Of a DNA stretch of 64,000 bases, positions 20,752 through 32,141 are shown in pieces. The position numbers and the translations under genes were made by a program. Origin of the DNA: Mycoplasmopsis synoviae ATCC 25204 (lineage in GTDB: Bacteria > Bacillota_I > Bacilli_A > Mycoplasmatales > Metamycoplasmataceae); the NCBI RefSeq assembly GCF_000969765.1, contig NZ_CP011096.1, forward strand, positions 248,001 to 312,000, in the 5' to 3' direction. The number at the start of each line of letters is the position of its first letter. Position 1 is the stretch's first letter. The notes beneath the pieces were generated by a model. It made no database searches and was not told the DNA's origin. It was given only the letters and a program-made list of their open reading frames with translations.

Positions 20752-22086
20752 TTATTGAGTTTGTGGTGATTCTTGTTGAGCTTGATCTGTTTGAGTTGAT
20801 CCTGATTCAGAAGCTGAACCTGATGCATCTTGATTCCCACCAGTTTGTTCAGTTCCTTGTTGTTGAGTATCGCTAGAAGGGCTTGTAGGAGTTGTAGGCC
20901 TGAATTCTGTTAAAGGTTTAACAAATTTAGTTAAAGGAATTCTAATTAGGAAGGTATTTAACCAACCTTTGCTGGTTACACCGTTAACTGCAAAATATAC
21001 TGCGGTAGAATCACCATGAACTTGTTGCAAGAATCCTTTGTTATTGTATAGGAAATCGTTTAAACTTCTTATTTTAAGTTGTGTGCCGCTTTGAACGCTA
21101 GTTAAAGCAACTCCGTTTGTATTTAATACAAATGCAGCTCTAAATTTAGGGTCGAATTTGTTAACGTAGTTAATTATTGCTTGTAATAATGAAGTTTGAG
21201 TGAAACTCCCCCCTACTACGTTTACTAATAAGTTTTTGAATTTAGTGTTAAAGGTTCCTTCAACATTTGAAGTTCCATTTAGTGAAGTGTTATTTGCAGT
21301 ACCAACTGCAGGAACTGCTTGATCTAAAACTATAGAAGGCCCGGTGTAGTTTAAGTAAACATTAACATCTTTAATAGTTTGAGCATGATTCGCACTATTT
21401 GCACCATTTGGCGCTGCCGAAAATGAAACACCTTGATATCTAAGTGCGTTTTCTGTTTGATTTTGACTTGTGTATAAAACTCTAATTGATAATGAGATTT
21501 GTTTTGTTTCACCTGTTGGTTCGGTAAGATTATATCCATCCTTAGCAGCAACAGTAAATGTTACTTTAGGAATTTTTACATCTCTACCTGTTGAAACATC
21601 ATCGTAGCTAATAACAGGATTTGTTAGAGTTACATTTTTAAATTTATCAGCACCTAGTTTTTTGGTTAACTGTTCTGAAAGTTTTTCTCAATTACTTGAG
21701 GTGTTAAATCAGTTTTATAGTTTTGTTTTATTTGCTTCTTCGTGAGTTGCTTTACCATTTCCTTCACCATCTGCTTCATAACCTTGCACTACTATTTTCG
21801 GCATAAACCCGTCTCAGTATAGTGTACGAGTAGTATCAGCTTTATAGTAAGCTGTTTTATTAGCTGTAGTATCACCATTTAACTTATCGGTTTCATCTTT
21901 TAAGCTGTCACTTAATGATTTTAGATAAGATGCTGTTGATGCTAAATCAGCCATTGGAGCTGTTTGAGCTTCTGATGATTCTGAATCTTCTGCTGCTTCT
22001 TCTGTTCCTGTTGCAAGTCTAACTGTAGTTGAAGTGGCTGCAGTTGCAGCTGAATCACTTTGAGTTGCAGGAGCTGCTTGAGCTGG
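20752..22086 (-). pseudogene. vlhA: vlhA silent cassette 19 (B-type, open frame)
   Basis: 445 codons open. N2 (1-89) starts PAQAAPATQSDSAATAATST with an acidic EEAAEDSESSE stretch; M has NPVISYDDVSTGRDVKIPK and RYQGVSFSAAP; hinge near 247; C1 is the GGSFTQTSLLQ type with six G; the tail is long and Gln/Ser-rich (GGNQDASGSASESGSTQTD). N2 is the left edge of the triplicated segment and recurs in cassettes 31 and 46, whereas M and C1 do not, which marks a recombination edge at DGFMPK. Confidence 0.82.
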
Positions 22087-22254
22087 TTAGTTTTTAAGTT
22101 TTTTTAGCTAAATATTAAATTTAAAAAATTTCAAAAATATAAACCATTTTTGCACATAAATTATATTTTTGCATCTATTTATATATATTTTTAAATCCTT
22201 TGAACAATAATCTTAAAAACTTAAACATTTTAGGGCATGTTTTTGGTTTTATTA
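22087..22254. repeat. B-type spacer 4 (triplicated segment copy 1)
   Basis: Same family, but the inverted repeat is imperfect (TTTAAAAAATTTCAAA); the same change occurs at 38006 and 55764, as expected from the triplication. No gene seen. Confidence 0.75.
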
Positions 22255-24141
22255 TTATGAACCTTGATTACTTTGAGTTTGAGCAGTTCCTTGTTGTTGA
22301 GTATCGCTAGAAGGCCTTGTAGGAGTTGTAGGTCTGAATTCTGTTAAAGGTTTAACAAATTTAGTTAATGGAATTCTAATTAGGAAAGTATTTAATCATT
22401 TGTTGTTACCTACACCGTTAACTGCAAAGTATACAGCGTTTGTGTCTTGGTTAACTTGTTGTAAGTAAACTGGTTCAGCATCATCAAGGTTTGCAACTCT
22501 TAACGCGTTATTATCTAATTTAGCTCAAGTAACTCCATTTTTTTGCTCACTTATTGGATTAGCTGGATATTTAACATCAAATTTATTTACATAATTCATT
22601 ACCGCTTGGAATAATGAAGTTTGAGCGTTATCTCTTACTAATAATTCTTTGGATTTAGTGTTAAAGTCACCATTTACATTTGAGGTTCCGTTAATTGAAG
22701 TATTTTCTTGTCCGCCTACTGTTGGTAGATCAGCGTTTAACATAATTGCTGGTCCGGTGTAGTTTAAATACACATTAACTTTTGCTTTTACGTTAGCATC
22801 ATCAACTGATGAATTACTTGGCGCTGCTGAAGGTGAAGCTCCTTGATATGGAAGTAAAAGAGCGTTTGGATCACTTGAGCTATATAAAACTCTTATTTTT
22901 AACTCTAAGGTAGTTGTTGTTCCTTCTCCACTTGCTAATTGGTAACCATCTTTAGCAGCTACTGTAAAGGTTACCTTAGGAAACTTAACGCTTCCACTAG
23001 TTAAAAGCCTTACGTCTTCAAAAATAATTTGTGGATTTGAAAGAACAACGTTTTTAAATCTTTCTGCTCCAAGCTTTTTAGTTAGTTGATCTGATAGTCC
23101 TGCTCAGTTTGATGCTTCTCTAAATCAATCTCTAATTTTTCTTTCGTTTTCTGAATTTTGTGCTCAACTTGAATCAAAATTATCTAGCACAATTTTAGGC
23201 ATAAACCCGTCTCAGTATAGTGTACGACCGTCAACTGGTTTGTAGTATGCTGTTTTTTCTGTTGGGTTATCACCGTTAAGTGCATCAGTAGCTGCTTTTA
23301 AAGTGTCATTTAATGATTTTAGATAAGAAGCAGTTGATGCTAAATCAGCTGCTGGTGTTGGTGCTGCTGGTTGAGTTTCTGCTTCTTCTGACATTGCAAC
23401 TCTAACTGCAGCTGAAGCGGCTGCAGCTGGTACAGGTTCTGTTGGTGTTGGTGCAGCTGCTTGAGTTGGAGCCATTACAAAGTTTTGTAGTTTGAATTCT
23501 GATTTATCTCTAGCTTTGGTTCAAGCTCTAGGGTTTGGAAGCGCATCTCCTTCTGGAGCAGGAACTACAATTGAACCCTCTGTTCATTGGAATGCAGGAA
23601 ACACTGATGAAGCTTTTAGTAAAGCTGCATCGAATGCTTCTTTATTGTCAGCATCGTAGTATTTTTGTGGATAATCCACTTGCATTTTTAGACCATCTGA
23701 TACTAAAGTTTGAAGAGATTCTAGTGATTCTTTTAATGATGTTAGGTTTTCTAACATTGTTGTAGCTTGAGCAGCTTGTTCTTTTGTTAATTCATTAACT
23801 TGTCTTTGTAATTCATCTTTTAAAGCTGTATTAACAAGAGATTCAAGTTCTGTAACTTTAGCTGCAGCGCTGGTTTTTGTTTTTTGGAAGTCAAGATCTG
23901 GTTTAACTGCTGCAACTGCTGCATCTAGAGCTGTTTTTGCAGATTCTAATGTAGCTTTTGTTGTGTCTAAATTACTTGAAGCATCTAGATTTTTAAGTTT
24001 TGATCCATCTTCTAGTAATGCTGTTGCTGCTGTGTATTTTTCTTCTAAAGTAGTTTTATGAGTAGTATCTGTTACTTTTGAGTATTCAGCATCTTTTTTA
24101 GCTTCTTTAGCTTTAGTAACCGATCCGCTTATAAACTGCAA
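22255..24141 (-). pseudogene. vlhA: vlhA silent cassette 20 (C-type, open frame; copy 1 of 3)
   Basis: 629 codons open. N1 opens Q-F-I-S-G-S (Q for W); N2 from residue 222 (A-P-T-Q-A-A-A-P-T-P-T-E-P-V); M is the NPQIIFEDVRLLTSGSVKF type; hinge near 459. C1 is a compact variant: VRDNAQTSLFQAVMNYV, KYPANPISEQKNGVTWAK with W from TGA, NLDDAEPVYLQQ and VNGVGNNKW. The tail is RPSSDTQQQGTAQTQSNQGS. Cassettes 32 and 47 carry the same unit with very few base differences. This C1 subtype occurs nowhere else in the window. Confidence 0.83.
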
Positions 24142-24187
24142 AAAAAATTAAGTTAAAAATAAAACTAAATTTATTTTTTAAACTTAA

Positions 24188-24646
24188 TTAAATGTCGGTG
24201 TAGTTTAAATAAACATTAACTTTTGCTTTTACGTTAGCATCATTAACTGTTGGATTTTCTGGCGCTGCTGAAGATGAAGCTCCTTGCATTTGTAAAACGT
24301 TTGCATTAGGTGATTGAGTTGTATATAAAACTCTTATAACCATTGTAAGACTTTGTGAAAATTCACTTCCGCTTTGCAATTCATAACCTTCTTTTTGGGC
24401 TACATCAAAGGTAACTTTAGGTCTATATTGGTTGCTATTTACTATGTTTCAATCTACTTGTGGATTGGTTAGTTTAACGTTTTTAAATTTCTCACTTCCT
24501 AGTTTTTTAACAAGTTGATCTTCTAGATTGCTTCAATTTGCTTTAGTATTAAATCATGTTTGAAGTTTTGATTTATTATCTTCTACATTTGCTTGCGATG
24601 CAGTAAAACTTTCAAGAGTAATTTTTGGCATAAACCCGTCTCAGTA
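24188..24646 (-). pseudogene. vlhA: vlhA silent cassette 21 (A-type, cut at hinge; copy 1 of 3)
   Basis: 153 codons, M module only: TLESFTASQANVEDNKSKL, NPQVDWNIVNSNQYRPK, LQSGSEFSQSL, SSSAAPENPTVNDANVK, ending LNYTDI-TAA. The junction to cassette 20 is 46 bases, one A longer than usual. It is upstream of cassette 20 inside the triplicated segment; cassettes 33 and 48 are its copies. Upstream lies a 248-base gene-poor spacer with a cassette remnant rather than the normal short boundary. Confidence 0.82.
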
Positions 24647-24894
24647 TATTTTGTTAATAATTAAACCTAAATTTGGTTTATATTTTTGAATTAATTTTTA
24701 ATTGAGATATTTAAATTTTGCTGCAAATCATGTAGTTAATATTAATGCGTTTCTTTTATTTCAAAAATCATATCCACCTAATGTGTTTGCTTTATGTTCT
24801 TATTTTTTAAAACATTTTTTTATTTAAAAAATAAAATAGTTTTTAACTTAAATTAATTAAAACATTTTGGGGCATGTTTTTGGTTTTATTATTA
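24647..24894. repeat. Remnant spacer, copy 2
   Basis: Same element as at 17897, with ttttgttaataat for tttttttaataat at its left end and tatccacc for tatccgcc in the cassette scrap. Both inverted repeats are retained. It belongs to triplication copy 1. Confidence 0.75.
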
Positions 24895-26922
24895 TTAAGT
24901 TGTACTTGGTGGTGTTTGTTCTGTAGATCCAGATGAATCTGAATTACTATATCCAGCTGGTTGTAATCTTGCTTCTTGAGTTTGACTTCCTCCAGTAGCT
25001 TCTTCTGCAGGAGGAGTTACTACTGGTGCTGTAAATACGCTTAAAGGTTTAACAAATTTTGTTAATGGAATTCTAATTAAGAAGGTATTTAATCAACCTT
25101 GGCTGGTTACACCGTTAACTGCAAAGTATACTGCGCTTGAGTCTCCATTAACTTGTTGTAAGAATCCTTTGTTATTGTATAGGAAATCGTTTAAACTTCC
25201 TATTCTAAGTTGTGTGCCGCTTTGAACGCTAGTTAAAGCAACTCCGTTTTTTTCTGTTACAAATGCAGCTCTAAATTTGGGGTCAAATTTGTTAACGTAG
25301 TTAATTATTGCTTGTAATAATGAAGTTTGAGTGAAACTCCCCCCTACTACGTTTACTAATAATTTTTTGAATTTATCGTTAAAGGTTCCTTTAACATTTG
25401 AAGTACCATTAATTGAAGTATTTTCTTTTTCGCCTACTGTAGGATGGGCTTCATCTAAAACAATAGAAGGCCCGGTGTAGTTTAAGTAAACGTTAACTTT
25501 TTCAATTGTGGTTGCATTATCACTAGGAGTTGCAGTATAATAAGCTCCTTGTGTTGAAAGCACATTTCTAGTTAAATTTGAATCTTTATATAAAACTTTT
25601 ATTGTAAGAGTTACAGTATTTGCTGATTCTTCTGCTAGAGTATATCCATCTTTTGCTGCTAGATTGAAAGTAACTTTTGGGGTTAAATAACCTTTATTAG
25701 AACCTCTATTAGAAAATCTAACTTCATCTCAAGAAATTGTAGGATTTGATAAAGTCATATTCTTGAATTTTTCTTCACCTAATTTTCTTGTTAATTGGTC
25801 AGCTACTAAAGTAAATTTGTCTTGATTTGCTTTAAATCAAGCTTCTAGTTTTTTTTGATTTGCAGCTTCGTGTTCTGCTCTATTGTTTCCTTGATCATCT
25901 GCTACGTAACCATCTGCTTGGTAATCTTGCACTACTATTTTAGGCATAAACCCGTCTCAGTATAGTGTACGACCGGCATCTGCTTTATAGTAAGCTGTCT
26001 TATTAGCTGTAGTATCACCATTTAACTTATCGGTTTCATCTTTTAAGCTGTCACTTAATGATTTTAGATAAGATGCTGTTGATGCTAAATCAGCTGCTGG
26101 TGTTGGTGCTGGTGTTTGAGTTTCTGCTTCTGCTGCAGCTTCTTCTGACATTGCAACTCTAACTGTAGCTGATGCTGCGGCTGATGTTCCTCCTCCACTT
26201 CCATCTCCGCTTCCACTTTCTGTTGGAGCTGTTGTAGCAGCTGCTTGAGCTGGAGCCATTACAAAGTTTTGTAGTTTGAATTCTGATTTGTCTCTAGCTT
26301 TGGTTCAAGCTCTAGGGTTTGGAAGCGCGTCTCCTTCTGGAGCAGGAACTACAATTGAATCTGTAGTTCATTGGAATGCAGGAAACACTGATGAAGCTTT
26401 TAATAATGCATCGTCAAATGCGCTTTTGTTATCTGCGTCATAGTAGTTTCTTGGGTAGTCCACTTGCATTTTTAGACCATCTGATACTAAAGTTTGAAGA
26501 GATTCTAGTGATTCTTTTAACGATGTTAGGTTAGCTAACATTGTTGTAGCTTCAGTTGCATGATCTTTAGTTAAAGCATCAACTTGTCTTTGTAATTCAT
26601 CTTTTAAAGCTGGGTTTACAAGAGATTCAAGTTCTGTAACTTTAGCTGTAGCGCTAGTTTTTGTTTTTTGGAAGTCAAGATCTGGTTTAACTGCTGCTAC
26701 TGATGCATCTAGAGCTGTTTTTGTAGATTCTAATGAAGCTTGAGTAGTTGCTAAAGTTCCATCAGCATTTAGATTTGCAAGTTTTGTTCCATCTTCTAGC
26801 AATGCTGTTGCTGCTGTGTATTTTTCTTCTAAAGTAGTTTTAAGAGTTGCGTCAACACTATTGTATTGTGTATCTTCTTTAACTGCTTTAGCAGCAGTAA
26901 CCGATCCGCTTATAAACCACAA
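24895..26922 (-). pseudogene. vlhA: vlhA silent cassette 22 (C-type, open frame)
   Basis: 676 codons open. N1 opens W-F-I-S-G-S; N2 from 221 has a Gly/Ser insert (SGSGDGSGGGTSA) shared only with cassette 49; TLYW near 322; M of the SWDEVRFSNRGSNKGYLTP type with TQGAYYTATPS; hinge near 480; C1 of the GGSFTQTSLLQ type; tail PPAEEATGGSQTQEARLQPA. About 25110-26520 matches cassette 49 closely, but the tails differ, so the tail was exchanged. Upstream neighbour is truncated cassette 23. Confidence 0.82.
25110..26520. repeat. Duplicated segment D4, copy 1
   Basis: C1, M, N2 and linker of cassette 22; matches 58835-60245 (offset 33725), including the Gly-rich insert. Edges are approximate. Confidence 0.7.
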
Positions 26923-26967
26923 AAAAATTAAGTTAAAAATAAAAGCAAGTTTGTTTTTTAAATTTAA

Positions 26968-27453
26968 TTAACACCCGGTGTAGTTTAAATAAACATTAAC
27001 TTTTGCTTTTACGTTAGCATCATCAACTGATGAATTACTTGGCGCTGCTGAAGATGAAGCTCCTTGAATAGTAAGTAGGTTTTGAGTAGAAGCCTGATTT
27101 TCATAAAGAACTCTAATAGTTAGAGAGATTTGTTTAGGATTTGTTGCAGGCTCTGTTAACTGGTAACCCGGTTTTGCTTGAATGTTAAAGGTAACTTTTG
27201 GTTTTTTTCAAGTATTTGAATTAACAGTTATTTCTTCATAGCTAACTTGAGGATTTGTTAGAGTTACATTTTTAAATTTATTAGCACCTAGTTTTTTGGT
27301 TAACTGTTCTGAAAGTTTTTCTCAATTAGCAGGAGTATCAAATCATTGTTGCAATAATCTTGTATTTTCAGTTTCGTGTTGTGCTTTATTAGCCCCTGCA
27401 CCATCTGCTACGTAACCATCTACAACTATTTTAGGCATAAACCCGTCTTAGTA
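26968..27453 (-). pseudogene. vlhA: vlhA silent cassette 23 (A-type, cut at hinge, nonsense)
   Basis: 162 codons with M of the NPQVSYEEITVNSNTWKKP type. The second codon, Trp (TGA) in every relative except cassette 24, is TAA (27448-27450), so the unit reads Y-stop-D-G-F-M-P. The 3' end differs from the other eleven truncated units: L-N-Y-T-G-C-TAA, with one more hinge codon (GGG) kept before the junction. Its junction to cassette 22 belongs to the AAGCAAG variant. Confidence 0.8.
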
Positions 27454-27507
27454 TTAAGAAAACATTTTGGAGCATGTTTTTTGTTTTATTATTATTTAAT
27501 TTTAGAA

Positions 27508-29484
27508 TTATGAACCTGTTCCAGTTGGAGCTGAATCTTGTTCTCCTGAAGTCTCTTCAGTAGGAGCCGCTTCGCTTTGAGCTTGGAATTCTGTTAAAGG
27601 TCTTACAAATTTAGTTAATGGAATTCTTACAAGTACGGTGTTTAATCAATTATTGCTTGCTATTGCAGTAACTGGTAAATACACTGCTTTAGTGTCTCCT
27701 TGGATTTGCTGTAAGAATACGTTGTTCCTATTTTTTACTAAATCGTCTAAAGTTCCTATTCTAAGTTGTGTGTCGCTTTCAACTTTAGTTATAGTAACTC
27801 CGTTTGTTCCATTTGTTACAAATGCAGCTCTAAATTTAGGGTCAAATTTGTTAACGTAGTTAATTATTGCTTGGAATAATGAACTTTGAGCGTTACCGTT
27901 GCTAAATACGCTTACTAATAATTTTTTGAATTTAGTGTTAAAGTCTTTATCTGTAACGTTTGATGTTCCATTAATTGAAGTATTAGCTGCAGTACCTACT
28001 GCAGGAACTGCTTGATCTAACTCAATATTTGGCCCGGTGTAGTTTAAATACACATTAACATTTTTTATAACCGCATCATCATTTGGTGTCTTTGTATTTT
28101 TTGGCGCTGCTGAAGATGAAGCTCCCTGAGTTGCAAATAAGTTTGTATTCGGAGCTGCTGCTTTATATAGATTTCTAATAGTTAGTGTAACTGTTTCTAA
28201 AGAACCTGTTGCTTTTTCATAGCCTTCTTTAGGAGTTAAGTTAAAAGTTACTTTTGAAGTTAGAATAGTTCCTTCGGGTATTGTTAGTTCATCTCAAGTA
28301 ATTCTAGGATTAGATAAAACCATATTCTTGAATTTATCTTTTCCTAATTTTCTTGTTAATTGGTCAGCTACTAAAGTAAATTTGTCTTGATTTGCTGCAA
28401 ATCAAACATCTAGTATTTCACCGTTTCTTTGTTTTCAAAATGTAACGGCTGTCGTTCTTGGATTTGCATCATATTCTTGATTAGCAGGTTTAGTTGTTAA
28501 TAAGCTAACTACAATTTTCGGCATAAACCCGTCTTAGTATAGTGTACGAGTAGTATCAGCTTTATAGTAAGCTGTCTTATTAGTTGTAGTATCACCATTT
28601 AGTGCTGCAGTTTGCGCTTTAAGATCTGTATCTAAGGTTTTTAGATAAGAAACTGTTGATGCTAAATCAGCTGTTGGAGTTGATGCTTCAGGAGTTAGTG
28701 AAGGTGATGATTCTCCTGAGTTTGTACTTGTTTCTTCTGTTGCAAGTTTAACTGTAGCTGATCCTGATTCAGATGCAGTTGAATCACTTTGAGTTGCAGG
28801 AGCTGCTTGAGCTGGAGCTATTACGAAGTTTTGTAGTTTGAATTCTGATTTTTCTCTAGCTTTGGTTCAAGCTCTAGGGTTTGGAAGCGCGTCTCCTTCT
28901 GGAGCAGGAACTACAATTGAATCTGTAGTTCATTTGAATGCTGGAAACACTGATGAAGCTTTTAATAATGCATCGTCAAATGCACTTTTGTTATCTGCGT
29001 CATAGTAGTTTCTTGGGTAGTCCACTTGCATTGCAAGACCTTTAGAAACTAAATCTTGAAGAGATTCTAATGATTCTTTTAATGATGTTAGGTTTTCTAA
29101 CATTGTTGTAGCTTGATCAGCTTGTTCTTTTGTTAATTCATTAACTTGTCTTTGTAGTTCAGCTTTTAAAGCTGGGTTTACAAGAGATTCAAGTTCTGTA
29201 ACTTTAGCTGCAGCGCTAGTTTTTGTTTTAACAAAAGTAAGCTCTGGCATAAGTGCGCTAACTGCTGCATCTAGAGCTGTTTTTGCAGATTCTAGATCAC
29301 TTTGAGTAGTTGCTAAAGTTCCATCAGCATTTAGATTTTTAAGTTTTGAATCTTCTGTTAGAAAAGCAGCTGCTGCTGTGTATTTTTCTTCTAAATCAGT
29401 TCTAAGATCTTGGCTTACATTTGTGTATTGTTCTTCAGCTTGAAGTGTTTTAACAGCAGTAACCGATCCGCTTATAAACCACAA
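27508..29484 (-). pseudogene. vlhA: vlhA silent cassette 24 (C-type, nonsense at TLYW)
   Basis: 659 codons, in frame apart from TAA at 28534-28536 in place of the TGA Trp of T-L-Y-W-D-G-F-M-P near residue 316. N1 has VSQDLRTDLEEK; the M-A-P-A-Q Met is Ile here (I-A-P-A-Q). M has a distinctive opening, SLLTTKPANQEYDANPRTT, with TVTFWKQRNGEILDVWF. C1 loop is SVFSNGNAQSSLFQAIINYV with AVYLPVTAIA. The tail is short (TEETSGEQDSAPTGTGS). The stop is about 25 bases further from the 3' motif than usual. Confidence 0.8.
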
Positions 29485-29529
29485 AAAAATTAACTTAAAA
29501 ATAAAAGCAAGTTTGTTTTTTAAACTTAA

Positions 29530-29991
29530 TTAAATGTCGGTGTAGTTTAAGTAAACATTAACTGTTCTTTTAGTTGTTTTGTCATTGGCATTTTTTGCGT
29601 TATTAGGAGTAGCTGAAGATGAAGCTCCTTGTCTAGGAAGTTGAATTACGTTTTCACTTCCACGGTTATATAAGACTCTAACTACAAGACTTATCTCTGT
29701 AGCAGAAGCATTATCGCCTGTAGTTAAAGTGTAGCCTTCTTTTGCTGCAACTGTAAATGTTACAGTTGGAGTTTTAATATTATTCTCACCACTAAAGCTA
29801 GCTTCTTTGAAAGTAAGCTTTACGTTTTTAAATGTTTCTGCTCCAAGCTTTTTAGTTAGTTGATCTGATAGTCCTGCTCAGTTTGCTGCGTCTCTAAATC
29901 AAACTCTAATTTTATCTTGGTTGGCTGTATTTTGTCCTCAGGTTTTATCAAAATTATCTAGCACTATTTTCGGTATAAACCCGTCTCAGTA
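29530..29991 (-). pseudogene. vlhA: vlhA silent cassette 25 (A-type, cut at hinge)
   Basis: 154 codons open from Y-W-D-G-F to L-N-Y-T-D-I-TAA. The Met of D-G-F-M-P-K is ATA, Ile (plus strand ggtataaac), the only such change in the window; this argues against that Met being a used start. M is of the LTFKEASFSGENNIKTPTV type, and a Lys/Asn-rich stretch (TPNNAKNANDKTTKRT) precedes the hinge. It is paired with C-type cassette 24. Confidence 0.81.
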
Positions 29992-30032
29992 TAGCAGCAA
30001 CATTTTGGGGCATGTTTTTTGTTTTATTATTA

Positions 30033-32096
30033 TTAAGTTTGTGGTGATGATTGTGAAGCTGAATCTCCTTGAGCTTCTTGTGTTTCAGTAGCTTCTCCGC
30101 CTGATTGTCCATCTTCTTGATTTTCTGCGTTTTGCTCTGTGTTATCAGCTTGGCTAGAATTTTCTCCAGATTCTTCTTGAGAGTCCTCAGTAGTAGGAAT
30201 CATTACTGCTGATGCTGTAAATGGTGTAATAGGTCTTACAAATTTAGTTAATGGAATTCTAATTAAGAAAGTATTTAATCAACCTTCGCTGGTTACACCG
30301 TTAACTGCAAAATATACTGCGCTTGAGTCTCCATTAACTTGTTGTAAGAATCCTTTGTTATTGTATAGGAAATCGTTTAAACTTCCTATTCTAAGTTGTG
30401 TGCCGCTTTGAACGCTAGTTAAAGCAACTCCGTTTTTTTCTGTTACAAATGCAGCTCTATATTTTGGATCGAATTTATTAACGTAGTTAATTATTGCTTG
30501 TAATAATGAAGTTTTAGTGAAACTCCCCCCTACTACGTTTACTAATAATTTTTTGAATTTAGTGTTAAAGTCACCTGTTACATTTGAGGTTCCGTTAATT
30601 GAAGTATTATTCTGATTTCCTACTTGTGGCAGCTCTGCATCTAACTCAATATTTGGCCCGGTGTAGTTTAAATAAACATTAACTTTTGCTTTTACGTTAG
30701 TATCATCAACTGATGAACCACTTGGCGCTGCTGAAAATGAAACACCTTGATATCTAAGTGCGTTTTCTGTCTGATTTTCACTTGTATATAACACTCTAAT
30801 TGATAAAGTAATTTGTTTTGTTTCACCTGTTGGTTTGGTAAGGTTATATCCATCCTTAGCAGCAACAGTAAATGTTACTTTAGGAATTCTTACATCTCTA
30901 CCTGTTGAAACATCATCGTAGCTAATAACAGGATTTGTTAGAGTAACATTTTTAAATTTATCAGCACCTAGTTTTTTGGTTAACTGTTCTGAAAGTTTTT
31001 CTCAATTGCTTGAGGTGTTAAATCATTCTTGTAGTTTTTGTTGATTTGTAGTTTTGTCAGCTTCTTTACTACCTTCATTAGTATCTGCTACGTAACCATC
31101 TGCTTGGTAATCTTGCACTACTATTTTAGGCATAAACCCGTCTCAGTATAGTGTACGACCGTCAACTGGTTTGTAGTATGCTGTTTTTTCTGTTGGGTTA
31201 TCACCGTTAAGTGCATCAGTAGCTGCTTTTAAAGTGTCATTTAATGATTTTAGATAAGATGCTGTTGATGCTAAATCAGCCATTGGAGCTGGTGCAGGAG
31301 TTGTTTGTGCTTCTCTTGATGCTGCGCCAGCTGCTGAAGCTGCTTCACCATTTGCAACTCTAACTGTAGCTGATGTTGCCGCGCTAGGTGAAGTTTGCGT
31401 TGTTGTTGGAGTAGCTGCTTGAGTTGGAGCCATTACAAAGTTTTGTAGTTTGAATTCTGATTTATCTCTAGCTTTGGTTCAAGCTCTAGGGTTTGGAAGC
31501 GCATCTCCTTCTGGAGTAGGAACCATAATTGATTGAGCTGTTCATTGGAATGCAGGAAACACTGATGAAGCTTTAAGTAGCGCTGCATCGAAATCTGCTT
31601 TGTTATCTGCATCATAGTAGTTTCTTGGGTAGTCCACTTGCATTACAAGACCTTTAGAAACTAGATCTTGAAGTGATGTTAGAGAATCTTTTAATGATGT
31701 TAGGTTTTCTAACATTGTTGTAGCTTGAGCAGCTTGTTCTTTTGTTAATTCATTAACTTGTCTTTGTAGTTCAGCTTTTAAAGCTGTATTAACAAGAGAT
31801 TCAAGTTCTGTAACTTTAGCTGCAGCGCTGGTTTTTGTTTTTTGGAAGTCAAGATCTGGTTTAACTGCTGCAACTGCTGCATCTAGAGCTGTTTTTGCAG
31901 ATTCTAATGTAGCTTTTGTTGTGTCTAAATTACTTGAAGCATCTAGATTTGCAAGTTTTGAATCTTCTGTTAGAAAATCAGTTGCTGCTGTTAATTTTGC
32001 ATATAAATCAGTTCTAAGATCTTGGCTTACATTTGTGTATTGTTCTTCAGCTTGAAGTGTTTTAGCAGCAGTAACCAATCCGCTTGTAAACTGCAA
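30033..32096 (-). pseudogene. vlhA: vlhA silent cassette 26 (C-type, open frame)
   Basis: 688 codons open. N1 opens Q-F-T-S-G-L with VSQDLRTDLYAKL; linker has TAQSIMVPTPEG; N2 from 221 (A-P-T-Q-A-A-T-P) with ASAAGAASREAQTTPAPAP; TLYW near 318; M of the NPVISYDDVSTGRDVRIP type; hinge near 476; C1 has GGSFTKTSLLQ (Lys for the usual Gln); tail as in cassette 17. The same N2 text stands at the right edge of the window in cassette 52. Truncated cassette 27 lies upstream. Confidence 0.82.
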
Positions 32097-32141
32097 AAAA
32101 ATTAAGTTAAAAATAAAACTAAATTTATTTTTTAAACTTAA

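Larger units (their letters stand above)
21801..25054. repeat. Triplicated segment, copy 1
   Basis: Nearly identical to 37720-40973 (offset 15919) and, over its first 3.1 kb, to 55478-58577 (offset 33677). It contains the N2 of cassette 19, spacer 4, cassettes 20 and 21, the remnant spacer and the start of the cassette 22 tail. Its left edge is the DGFMPK boundary. Confidence 0.8.
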
